Source: Paenibacillus sp. W2I17
GTDB taxonomy: Bacteria; Bacillota; Bacilli; Paenibacillales; Paenibacillaceae
Assembly: GCF_030815985.1 (NCBI RefSeq)
Contig: NZ_JAUSXM010000001.1
Span: 6,324,001 to 6,388,000 of the forward strand
Direction of reading: 5' to 3'
Length of the DNA stretch: 64,000 nucleotides
This document shows positions 20,041-28,132 of the stretch, one piece after another; position 1 is the first letter of the stretch, and every line of letters begins with the position of its first letter. The notes under the pieces are model-generated. The model was not told where the DNA came from, did no database searches, and was given only the letters and a program-made list of their open reading frames with translations. A program made the position numbers and the translations under genes.

Positions 20041-21315
20041 ATGGAAAAAATAGCACTGCTGTTTCCGGGACAAGGTTCTCAGTATGTAGGTATGGGAAAG
20101 AGTTTCTATGATCAATATAGCATAGCCAAGCAAACGTACGAGGAAGCGAGTGACGTTGCAGGTGTGGATCTGGCAAAACTATGTTTTGAAGGAAGTTTAT
20201 CTGAACTGAATCAGAATGAGAATATGCAACCTGCTCTTCTGGCAACGAATGTAGCGGCTTTCAGAGTGTATATGGAAGAAGTGGGGATTCGACCACAATT
20301 CTGTGCAGGTCACAGTATGGGTGAATATTCGGCGTTGGTATGTTCAGGCGCCATGACATTTTCCGATGCTGTCCGAATCACCAAATTGCGCGGTGCGATG
20401 ATGCAGATTCATATTGATCGGGGCACAGGATCAATGACCATTATGGACGGTATTGACGCATCCATCGTGGAGCAACTCTGTGAACAATACAGCGGCGAGC
20501 AGGGTGTAGCTGTAGTCTCCTGTTATAATTCGCCAACACAAGCTGCCGTATCCGGTCATCAATACGTACTGGAGGAGATCGAATCAGCCGTATTGGATGC
20601 CGATGGTCAGGTTACTCCCCTAATGTCCAGTGCACCCATTCATAGTTCGCTGATGGCGGAAGATGCAGAGCGGCTCGGCCAAGAACTGGCAAAGTATTCG
20701 TACAATATGTTCAAATGGCCGGTACTATCCAATGTTACAGGTCAACCTTATGGTGATGTGGAGCGAATTCCGGGATTGCTGACAGATCAGATGGTCAAAC
20801 CTGTGCAATGGACACGGATTCTTCAATACCTTGAGCGTTTCGGTGTCACACTTGCCATCGAAATGGGACCCAAAAATGTACTGAATAAATTGACCAAAAC
20901 GAACTGTCCTGATATCAATTCGCTCTGCTTTGGCGAAAAAGCGGAACGTCAAAAATTGATTAGCATGTTTCAATCGGATGGCAAGAAGAAAAAAGGAGTA
21001 CCCACAGTCATCACTAAATGTTTAGCAATTGCAGTGGCAACGCCGAACCAGAATTGGGATGAAGCAGAGTATCAACAAGGCGTTGTTCAGCGTTACAAAC
21101 GAATCCAGGCAATTCAGGAGCAGGTTGAAAATGCGGGGGACAAGCCCTCAAAAGAGCAAATGATAGAAGCGTTGGAACTGCTCAAGGGCATCTTTGAAAC
21201 CAAAAAGTTACCTGTTAAAGAAAGAAATCAGTGGATGAATCATATCATTGATGATACTGGACATCACTACGAACTGGCGGAGTATCTGGTACACGAAGCT
21301 GTCGGCGTAAAGTGA
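20041..21315 (+). CDS. trans-acting malonyl/hydroxymalonyl-type acyltransferase
   Basis: 424 residues; ribosome site TGGAGG before ATG. It starts with LLFPGQGSQYVGMGK and has the nucleophile motif GHSMGEYSA (serine ~93) and the arginine region TKLRGAMMQ. The specificity motif reads APIHSSLM, where malonyl-specific enzymes usually have F before H. The AT fold ends near residue 310. An extra ~110-residue C-terminal extension follows, as in FenF-type free-standing ATs. It supplies extender units in trans to the four AT-less modules. The unusual motif and the adjacent FkbH cassette leave open whether it prefers malonyl-CoA or hydroxymalonyl-ACP; another AT could lie upstream of the window. Confidence 0.92.
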   Translation: MEKIALLFPGQGSQYVGMGKSFYDQYSIAKQTYEEASDVAGVDLAKLCFEGSLSELNQNENMQPALLATNVAAFRVYMEEVGIRPQFCAGHSMGEYSALVCSGAMTFSDAVRITKLRGAMMQIHIDRGTGSMTIMDGIDASIVEQLCEQYSGEQGVAVVSCYNSPTQAAVSGHQYVLEEIESAVLDADGQVTPLMSSAPIHSSLMAEDAERLGQELAKYSYNMFKWPVLSNVTGQPYGDVERIPGLLTDQMVKPVQWTRILQYLERFGVTLAIEMGPKNVLNKLTKTNCPDINSLCFGEKAERQKLISMFQSDGKKKKGVPTVITKCLAIAVATPNQNWDEAEYQQGVVQRYKRIQAIQEQVENAGDKPSKEQMIEALELLKGIFETKKLPVKERNQWMNHIIDDTGHHYELAEYLVHEAVGVK

Positions 21316-21323
21316 TTACATTA

Positions 21324-21357
21324 GGGGCGAAATGCGCTGTAATAGCGTATTCGCCCC
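21324..21357. other. stem-loop between the acyltransferase and ABC transporter genes
   Basis: GGGGCGAA...GCGCT pairs with AGCG...TTCGCCCC across a short loop, with a small internal asymmetry. No T-tract follows, so it is not a classic terminator. It may set the relative level of synthase and exporter mRNA by partial attenuation or processing. Confidence 0.55.
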
Positions 21358-21402
21358 CACATGAATTCAGCAGTACAGGCAATACATAAAGGGGGAGAAC
21401 AA

Positions 21403-22383
21403 GTGAGAGTGCTATCCGCTGAGAACGTCACGAAGTCCTATGGAAAACACCTAGCGTTAGATAACATGTCTTTTGAGCTTCGCAAGGGTGAGATCCACAC
21501 AATTCTGGGAACCAACGGTTCAGGTAAAACAACATTTATTAAAGTGCTGGCGACTCTGTTGACCAAGGACTCCGGAATTGTCAATATCGGCGGCTACGAT
21601 TTGGATACCGATGCGAACATCATCAGGAGACTAATCGGATACGTGGGTCAAGATACTGAACGCTCTGCTTATGCGAGATTAACTGTTCGAGAGAACTTGA
21701 TATTCTTTGGAAGACTTACGGGACTTAGCAAACAAGAGATTTCTAACCAGATTGACAAATTAAGTACGTATCTGGATTTCTCGGAGCATCTGAACAAGCA
21801 ATTTATGCAATTATCGGGAGGCCAAAAGCAAACCGTTGTCATTATGCGAGCCCTGCTGCATGATCCTGAAGTGATATATCTGGATGAACCGACCAAGGGC
21901 CTGGACCCCGTGATCTCCAGACGTGTACGTGAGTTCATTAAAAGTTATGTACGGGATGAGGGGAAATCCATTATTCTGACCTCTCACATTCTGACTGAGG
22001 TAGAAGACATGACGGACCGTGTGTCCCTGATGCGCAAAGGAACACTCCTTAAAACAGGTACAATTGCCGAACTAAAAGCCAATCTGGGCGCAGTTGAATT
22101 CATCGACATTCCCAGAGCAGACCTGCCCCCTTCCATTCAGGAGCGAATCACTGCTCTGCCGGAGGTAGCTTCCACCATTATTCGTGAGGAGGAAGACATG
22201 GTTTCCTTCGGAATCACGAACCTGTACGACGGGATGGGCGCGGTTATTAGTGAATTAAAAGAAGGGAATATCCATACGACCATTCAGCATAGACAACTAA
22301 CACTTGAAGATTTGTTTGTTCAGCTCTATGTGAAGTCTGATGAGAATTTAGAGTACACATTGGCAGGAGGCAGAGAACAGTGA
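21403..22383 (+). CDS. DrrA-like ABC transporter ATP-binding protein
   Basis: 326 residues from the GTG at 21403, which has AAAGGGGGAG 5-6 bp upstream; an in-frame ATG at 21361 has no ribosome site. Walker A is GTNGSGKTT, the signature is LSGGQKQ, Walker B is VIYLDEP, and the H-loop lies in ILTSHILTEVED. The C-terminal region matches the daunorubicin-resistance type (DrrA). With the overlapping permease gene it forms an exporter, probably for the product of this cluster and thus self-resistance. Confidence 0.92.
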   Translation: MRVLSAENVTKSYGKHLALDNMSFELRKGEIHTILGTNGSGKTTFIKVLATLLTKDSGIVNIGGYDLDTDANIIRRLIGYVGQDTERSAYARLTVRENLIFFGRLTGLSKQEISNQIDKLSTYLDFSEHLNKQFMQLSGGQKQTVVIMRALLHDPEVIYLDEPTKGLDPVISRRVREFIKSYVRDEGKSIILTSHILTEVEDMTDRVSLMRKGTLLKTGTIAELKANLGAVEFIDIPRADLPPSIQERITALPEVASTIIREEEDMVSFGITNLYDGMGAVISELKEGNIHTTIQHRQLTLEDLFVQLYVKSDENLEYTLAGGREQ

Positions 22384-23252
22384 GTATCGAATACGCTAAA
22401 ACCGGGACAGGTCAGGAAACGCTAAAGCTGCAAGCCATAGGTAGACCTACCGGATTTTTCACCGTCGTGTGGGCAACAACCGTGAAGGAATTGCAGATTG
22501 CTGTAAGGTATCTGCCCAACTTCTTCGGTAACTTCCTACAGTTGGGTCTACGAGTACTCTTTTTCCTGCTGATGTCCACGTTTGTTGTATACGAGGGAGA
22601 GAATGTACTTCAAGGAGATAACCTGTTTATCTTTTATCTGGGTGCAATACTTGTATGGCTGTTCTACGGAGTAGCGTTAAACGCTCCGCTCGGAGCCGTG
22701 ACGAATGATCTCCATAACGGCACATTGGAGTATCTGTACTGCAATCCAATCTCTCGTTATGCGTATTATGTAGGGACGGTTGTAGCCAGTGCATTAATGA
22801 ATGTCATTGTGTTCATACCGATGTATATCCTGCTTGTCCTGTACGCAGGTCTCAACTTTGCTGAATCCATGATGATTCTAGTCACCTGTCTTGTGGTCAT
22901 CGTTGCATTAATGGCGCTTGGCGTCATGATTGCACTACTGGGGATTCTGTACCGCCAGGTCTCATCCATTGTGGGTATTTTGTTTATCATGTTTGAATTT
23001 GTAGCAGGTGCTTATTTCCCAGTGGACCAGTTTCCTGCAGTCGTTCGTTGGATCGCATATCTCCTGCCTTATACCTGGGGGTATGATATGGTGCGTTATT
23101 ACAGTTTCAAAACAGATTGGGTGCCCCTTGCACCGATCTGGATGGAATGGTGCATCCTCATCTTTTTTGCCATTTCGTATACAATCATCTCAATCATTAT
23201 GCTGCGCAAGGTAGAAAAGATGGCAAAGAAAAAAGGTCTCAACCTGATCTGA
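22380..23252 (+). CDS. DrrB-like ABC-2 type permease
   Basis: 290 residues. The GTG start overlaps the stop of the ATPase gene by 4 bp, with AGGAGG upstream, so the two are translationally coupled. It has about six hydrophobic segments (for example the one around VLFFLLMSTFVVY and the pair in MNVIVFIPMYILLVLYAG) and the ABC-2 layout seen in antibiotic and polysaccharide exporters. It forms the membrane channel of the exporter; the substrate is inferred only from the context. Confidence 0.9.
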   Translation: MSIEYAKTGTGQETLKLQAIGRPTGFFTVVWATTVKELQIAVRYLPNFFGNFLQLGLRVLFFLLMSTFVVYEGENVLQGDNLFIFYLGAILVWLFYGVALNAPLGAVTNDLHNGTLEYLYCNPISRYAYYVGTVVASALMNVIVFIPMYILLVLYAGLNFAESMMILVTCLVVIVALMALGVMIALLGILYRQVSSIVGILFIMFEFVAGAYFPVDQFPAVVRWIAYLLPYTWGYDMVRYYSFKTDWVPLAPIWMEWCILIFFAISYTIISIIMLRKVEKMAKKKGLNLI

Positions 23253-23288
23253 TTATTCTTATCCCAAAGAGAATGGGAGGCGTGCTAA

Positions 23289-26200
23289 TTGTCAGCAGAG
23301 CCAGGTGCATTCATGCAAAATTTGCTATTGTCGAGCCGAAAGTTCGAAGAGGAGAAGCAATATTGGCTAAACCATCTCTCAGGGGACCTTCAATTCAGTA
23401 TGTTCCCTGGTGAACAAACGAGGGGAACATGGGGTGAGCAAGTGTTTGAGGAGATGCAACTTGCATTTCCTCAACCTGTTTCAGAACAAATATTTCGCAT
23501 TTCCGGGAACACCGAAGCAGGGGCATTTATTCTTCTTCTGGCAGGTGTCACATACGTGTTACACCGTTATCTGGACAATGACGATATAACTGTAGGTATT
23601 CCCGCTTCGTCTGGTGCAGCAAATTCAAGTCAACTACGTGCTGTTCGCATCAATTTTGGTGAAGAGTATTCTTTTAAGGAACTCGTTCTTCAGCTCAGGA
23701 CCCTTGTGGGTACAGCCAAAAAGTATAACCATCTTTCATTGGAAAAAATTCTTGAATTGCTTGGTCATGAGGGCACAGACTTGCCAAGAGTGGCCACTGT
23801 GGTTCGAATGGACAATATGCAGGAGAATCTGCAGGAAACAGGGCCCCTGGCCGATATGGTGTTTTCACTTCAAATGTCTAAAGTGGGGCTGGCGTTACGA
23901 ATGAATTACAATGCTGCATTATATTCTCCAGCAATTATTGAACAGATTGTAGACCATGTGATGCGTGTGCTCTCTATTTGTACAACCCATCCAGATGAGG
24001 GATTACATCATATAAAGATGCTCTCGCTCAAGGAAGACCAGGTTATTCAACATCTGAATGATACGGAGATACGTTTTCCTGAAGTTCGTTCAATCATCCA
24101 GATGATCCAGTCTTGGTCTGCACAACAGCCGGATATTCCCGCAGTGATCTGCGGAGATAATATTCTTACCTATCGAAGCTTGGATTGCAAATCAGATCAA
24201 CTTGCGAAATGCCTGCTAGCTCAGGGAGTAAGATCAGGTGCCGTTGTAGGAATTCTGTTAACCCGATCGGAAGACATGCTCTTGGCTATGCTGGGTGTAC
24301 TTAAGGCGGGGGCTGCTTACATGCCGATGGACCCTGCATATGCAAATAATCGTTTGCAGTTCATGCTGGAGGATAGCCAGGCTGCGATTTTGCTAACTAG
24401 GCCCGATCTTATCGGCTCACTCATATATACAGGCCAAATAATCGATATTTCTCGCATGGAAGAATGGGATGACCAACATATCTCACTGCCTGTTATTTCG
24501 TCGGAGCAGTTGGCTTATTTGATATATACTTCCGGATCTACAGGCAGGCCGAAAGGGGTCATGATTGAACATCTGGCACTAAGAAACTTTGTGGAAGGTG
24601 TATCCCGCAGCATTTCTTTTGAAGCTGGCAAACGAATTCTCGCCCTCACAACATTCTCCTTTGATATCTTTGTACTGGAGACGCTTGGGGCACTCGCTAA
24701 CGGGTTAACACTGATAATGGCGGTAGAGGAGGATCAGTTAAATCCAAGCCGTATTGCGCATCTAATTGTTACTCACAACATTGAATTAATACAAATAACT
24801 CCTTCTCGACTGCGAATGCTTCAGATTGGGCTTACAGTCGATTCACCGGTATGGAGCGTAATTCAGATATTGATGATCGGAGGGGAAGCTCTACCGTATG
24901 CCTTGTATGAGGAGGTCGCGGGGATGACCTCTGCCCGCATCTACAATATGTATGGTCCCACAGAAACAACAATATGGTCGAGCATTAAGGAACTTTCACC
25001 TACCTCGACAATTTCGATCGGTCATCCGATTGCCAATACCCGTATCTATATTCTGGATAAGCGGCATCGGCATATGCCAATCGGGGCAACGGGAGAGTTA
25101 TGCATCGCAGGAGATGGAGTAGCCAGAGGTTATTGGAACAGACCTGAGCTTACGGCCGAGAGGTTTGTAAAGGATCCTTTTCATGAAGGCGCTTATATGT
25201 ATAAAACGGGAGATCTCGCACGTCTCAATGCGAATGGAGATCTGGAGTATCTGGGTCGTTCTGATTTTCAAGTGAAAATACGTGGTTATCGGATCGAACT
25301 CGGGGAGATCGAGAACAGATTGCTCCAGTACCCGGCTATCTCGGCTGCTGCGGTCACAGTTCGGTCAGATCAGGATGGGCAGTCCCTGTTATGTGCCTAT
25401 TACACAGTAACGGAGAGCCAAAGTATCAATCAGGAGCAATTGCGATCTTTTTTGCTGACAGAGTTGCCTGAATATATGCTGCCCTCCAGATACACCATGT
25501 TGGATCATATGCCATATACGGCCAATGGGAAATTGGATCGAAAAGCTCTTCCAGATCCTTTGCTCTTACAGGGAGAAGGGACAGATATTACACTTCCACG
25601 CAATGCATTAGAGCAGGTGCTCGCGGAATTGTGGTCGGATCTGTTGCAATTGAAAGAGATTGACGTTCATGCCCGCTTCTTCGAAATTGGGGGGCATTCA
25701 CTGAATGTCATCAAACTTGAGGCCGATATGGAGAGGCAGAGTATTCCGCTTACTGCTGATGAAGTGATGCGGTATGAGACCATTGCATCACTGGCTGAAG
25801 TGCTTCGAAACAAGGGGTATGAAGCGGATGAGTATAACTCTGAAAAAGAGATACTTCTTGAAGAGCAGGATATGCCAGAGACAGATGGTGCAATGGAGCA
25901 ATTTACCGAAGAAGTCGGGGCAACAGCGGAAGCGGATCATCTTATATTACATCATTCCCATAGGCCAATAGTTATCATCGCAGGAATAGAGCCGTTTAAT
26001 GATGTTTTCTACAAAAACTGCTTCTATAATTCACTCTTTCCCGTATTGAACTTCTATTCTATTGGTGTACTGCCTGTGATGATCAACGACCGAATGCACT
26101 ATAGATTCGATGAACATCAGGGCATACTCCGATTAGAGTATCAAGCTGTATTATCAGATGCCCAGCTAATTGAACGTATGGGGCTAACTTATGAAACGAA

Positions 26201-26975
26201 GACCTACAGCGAGGATGTACGAAAAGATATTATGGAGGCGGTTAATTTGAACCGCCCAGTAATTATCCGAGTGGACTGTTATTACGAGTCCTTGCGCAAA
26301 GACATGTATTTACGTACCCACTGGCCTCATTCCTTATTAATCTATGGGTATGATCTCCAGCGGCAAGTGTTCCATGTAATAGAACATGATCACCGGGACA
26401 ATCTCACGTATCAACCGATGGAGATGCCTATGAATGATATTGTACAAGCTTATGAAGGATTCGTACGGCTTTTCATGGAGGAAGAAGAAGTACCCACGTT
26501 CTATGCATTTTCAGCTTGTGAAACTGTCGCACATGAAAGAAACAATATCATGCTGGGAGAACTGCGTGACATGTTTATTGATCATGTACGCGTTACACCA
26601 GGGGAGATTAATCAGGAAATGAGTCATCTTCTGTCCTTCATACAGAAGACGTATCAGTTCAATGAAGAAGAAGATTCACCTGATATGGCCTATGCTGAAC
26701 TTGTTCTACAATCCATTGTAGACATTGTGAATGCCAAAAAGGTCGAAACCTATCGTATGCAACGGTTATATGAACATCATACCGATCTTGTTTCTGCTGC
26801 TCAGGCAATACAGGATCATTGGAGTGAGTTACGTAATGTACTGGCGAAGGCGGTATATCGGGAGAATATGACACATAATCAGTGGAGAAAATTCACAAGC
26901 AAGCTGGAAGCCATTCATGAACTGGAGAAGCATAACTTAATAAATTGCTCAGGATTGGAGATCAGTCATGATTAA
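23289..26975 (+). CDS. terminal NRPS: half-C, A (Gly-like code), PCP, BtrH-like domain
   Basis: 1228 residues; TTG start 8 bp after GGGAGG. Residues ~20-255 are the C-terminal lobe of a condensation domain, beginning EEEKQYWLNHLSG, without HHxxxDG. The A domain (~265-765) has YTSGSTGRPKG, MYGPTET, YKTGDLARL, VKIRGYRIELGEIE and NGKLDRKALP. Hand alignment to GrsA gives the code D-I-L-Q-M-G-M-I-W-K, close to known glycine codes. The PCP has FFEIGGHSL (serine ~804). Residues ~888-1215 resemble the butirosin BtrH acyltransferase family, with a candidate Cys in FYKNCFYNSL and His in WPHSLLIYGYD. In the absence of a thioesterase, this domain may release the chain by transfer to an amine. Confidence 0.9.
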   Translation: MSAEPGAFMQNLLLSSRKFEEEKQYWLNHLSGDLQFSMFPGEQTRGTWGEQVFEEMQLAFPQPVSEQIFRISGNTEAGAFILLLAGVTYVLHRYLDNDDITVGIPASSGAANSSQLRAVRINFGEEYSFKELVLQLRTLVGTAKKYNHLSLEKILELLGHEGTDLPRVATVVRMDNMQENLQETGPLADMVFSLQMSKVGLALRMNYNAALYSPAIIEQIVDHVMRVLSICTTHPDEGLHHIKMLSLKEDQVIQHLNDTEIRFPEVRSIIQMIQSWSAQQPDIPAVICGDNILTYRSLDCKSDQLAKCLLAQGVRSGAVVGILLTRSEDMLLAMLGVLKAGAAYMPMDPAYANNRLQFMLEDSQAAILLTRPDLIGSLIYTGQIIDISRMEEWDDQHISLPVISSEQLAYLIYTSGSTGRPKGVMIEHLALRNFVEGVSRSISFEAGKRILALTTFSFDIFVLETLGALANGLTLIMAVEEDQLNPSRIAHLIVTHNIELIQITPSRLRMLQIGLTVDSPVWSVIQILMIGGEALPYALYEEVAGMTSARIYNMYGPTETTIWSSIKELSPTSTISIGHPIANTRIYILDKRHRHMPIGATGELCIAGDGVARGYWNRPELTAERFVKDPFHEGAYMYKTGDLARLNANGDLEYLGRSDFQVKIRGYRIELGEIENRLLQYPAISAAAVTVRSDQDGQSLLCAYYTVTESQSINQEQLRSFLLTELPEYMLPSRYTMLDHMPYTANGKLDRKALPDPLLLQGEGTDITLPRNALEQVLAELWSDLLQLKEIDVHARFFEIGGHSLNVIKLEADMERQSIPLTADEVMRYETIASLAEVLRNKGYEADEYNSEKEILLEEQDMPETDGAMEQFTEEVGATAEADHLILHHSHRPIVIIAGIEPFNDVFYKNCFYNSLFPVLNFYSIGVLPVMINDRMHYRFDEHQGILRLEYQAVLSDAQLIERMGLTYETKTYSEDVRKDIMEAVNLNRPVIIRVDCYYESLRKDMYLRTHWPHSLLIYGYDLQRQVFHVIEHDHRDNLTYQPMEMPMNDIVQAYEGFVRLFMEEEEVPTFYAFSACETVAHERNNIMLGELRDMFIDHVRVTPGEINQEMSHLLSFIQKTYQFNEEEDSPDMAYAELVLQSIVDIVNAKKVETYRMQRLYEHHTDLVSAAQAIQDHWSELRNVLAKAVYRENMTHNQWRKFTSKLEAIHELEKHNLINCSGLEISHD

Positions 26976-27993
26976 AAAATTGCAAATGAACGAGCCTTTA
27001 ATGACTACCTACCCACATCATGCGAGTCTCTTTTCGATGCTGGATTTGGACAAGCGTTCACGTAGCTGGATTTATCATAATTTTCTATTGGTCATCCTGA
27101 GTCACAATGATGAAGGGGGCTATGGATTGGATGTCTGTTCACAATATTATCCTTGGCACAAATTCAAAATGTCGACATGCCCTATGTTGATTACAAGGGT
27201 GTACGATAGAGATATGATTTTAAAACAGTGGGAACTGCAAGATTTTATAGTGGAACTAATTCAAAAGAATAATTATATTTATTTCCTGAGAAATATTCCT
27301 GGCGGTGGTAAACATGAGGTATTCATCTCTGGATTTGATTCGGATCGTAAAGAGTTTCTGTGCCATGATTTTTGGGATGGATTCTACGGTGAGAAATGGC
27401 TTCCCTATGATGAGATCACTGTTATTCAAGATTCGAATTTCGATGCTGAATGGTCTACGGATTACCTAAACGGAATATGGGCCATTGAAAAGACAGATGA
27501 GTATAAGGAACCAAGTGAATATTATTATGAAACGGTTCTCCAGTTCTCCAAAGAGGATCTAATGAATATTTTGAAAGAATACGTAGGAGAGACTAATCAA
27601 GTTCGCAGTATTCTGAGAAAGGATCACCGTTATCTTGGAAGTGAAATATACGATAAGATGATTGATATGCTGGGGATGCAGAAGGAAGGGATGCAAAATC
27701 AGCCGTTTGCTATACATCCTTTTCACCTGCTTTACGAACATAAACAACTGCTTGCTCAAGCCATACTTGACTTTCTCCCCGATCCTTCGTTAAAAATCCG
27801 ATTGGAAGAACTGGTAAGCGAAGCTTTGAAACTCCGTAATCTGGTCATGTATATGAATGAATTCATCATGGAGCAGGGTGTATACAAAAAGTATGATGTC
27901 ATGCTTGATAAAATCATTGAATTGAAAAATATGGAATTGGCTATTATGAAACATGTATTCGAATACGAGTATCAATCACAGTTAGGACAATAA
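26968..27993 (+). CDS. stand-alone BtrH-like protein
   Basis: 341 residues; the ATG overlaps the NRPS stop by 8 bp, with GGAG upstream. The layout matches the C-terminal domain of the preceding NRPS: an N-terminal YHNFLLVILSHND region, then GGGKHEVFISGFDSDRKEF (equal to WPHSLLIYGYDLQRQVF) and a helical C-terminal half. At the place of the candidate catalytic Cys of the NRPS domain (NCFYNSLF) it reads WIYHNFLL, so the nucleophile seems lost while the His is kept. It may be a non-catalytic partner, an acceptor-binding subunit or an enzyme with another mechanism. It is the last gene before the cluster terminator. The BtrH link is a remote-similarity judgement. Confidence 0.65.
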   Translation: MIKKLQMNEPLMTTYPHHASLFSMLDLDKRSRSWIYHNFLLVILSHNDEGGYGLDVCSQYYPWHKFKMSTCPMLITRVYDRDMILKQWELQDFIVELIQKNNYIYFLRNIPGGGKHEVFISGFDSDRKEFLCHDFWDGFYGEKWLPYDEITVIQDSNFDAEWSTDYLNGIWAIEKTDEYKEPSEYYYETVLQFSKEDLMNILKEYVGETNQVRSILRKDHRYLGSEIYDKMIDMLGMQKEGMQNQPFAIHPFHLLYEHKQLLAQAILDFLPDPSLKIRLEELVSEALKLRNLVMYMNEFIMEQGVYKKYDVMLDKIIELKNMELAIMKHVFEYEYQSQLGQ

Positions 27994-28018
27994 TTAAATA
28001 CGATGTATCGCCGATAAG

Positions 28019-28060
28019 ATAGACCCATTCATTTAATTCTTGAATGGGTCTATTGAACTT
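28019..28060 (+). terminator. rho-independent terminator ending the PKS/NRPS cluster
   Basis: A perfect 13-bp stem (ATAGACCCATTCA at 28019-28031, complement at 28041-28053) with a 9-base loop is followed by a moderately T-rich stretch. It lies 25 bp after the last cluster gene. Confidence 0.85.
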
Positions 28061-28132
28061 TTCTATTATACTTTCCGATGACGTTACCCTAATATGGATA
28101 ATAACCTACTTTTTATATAGGAATTATATAGT

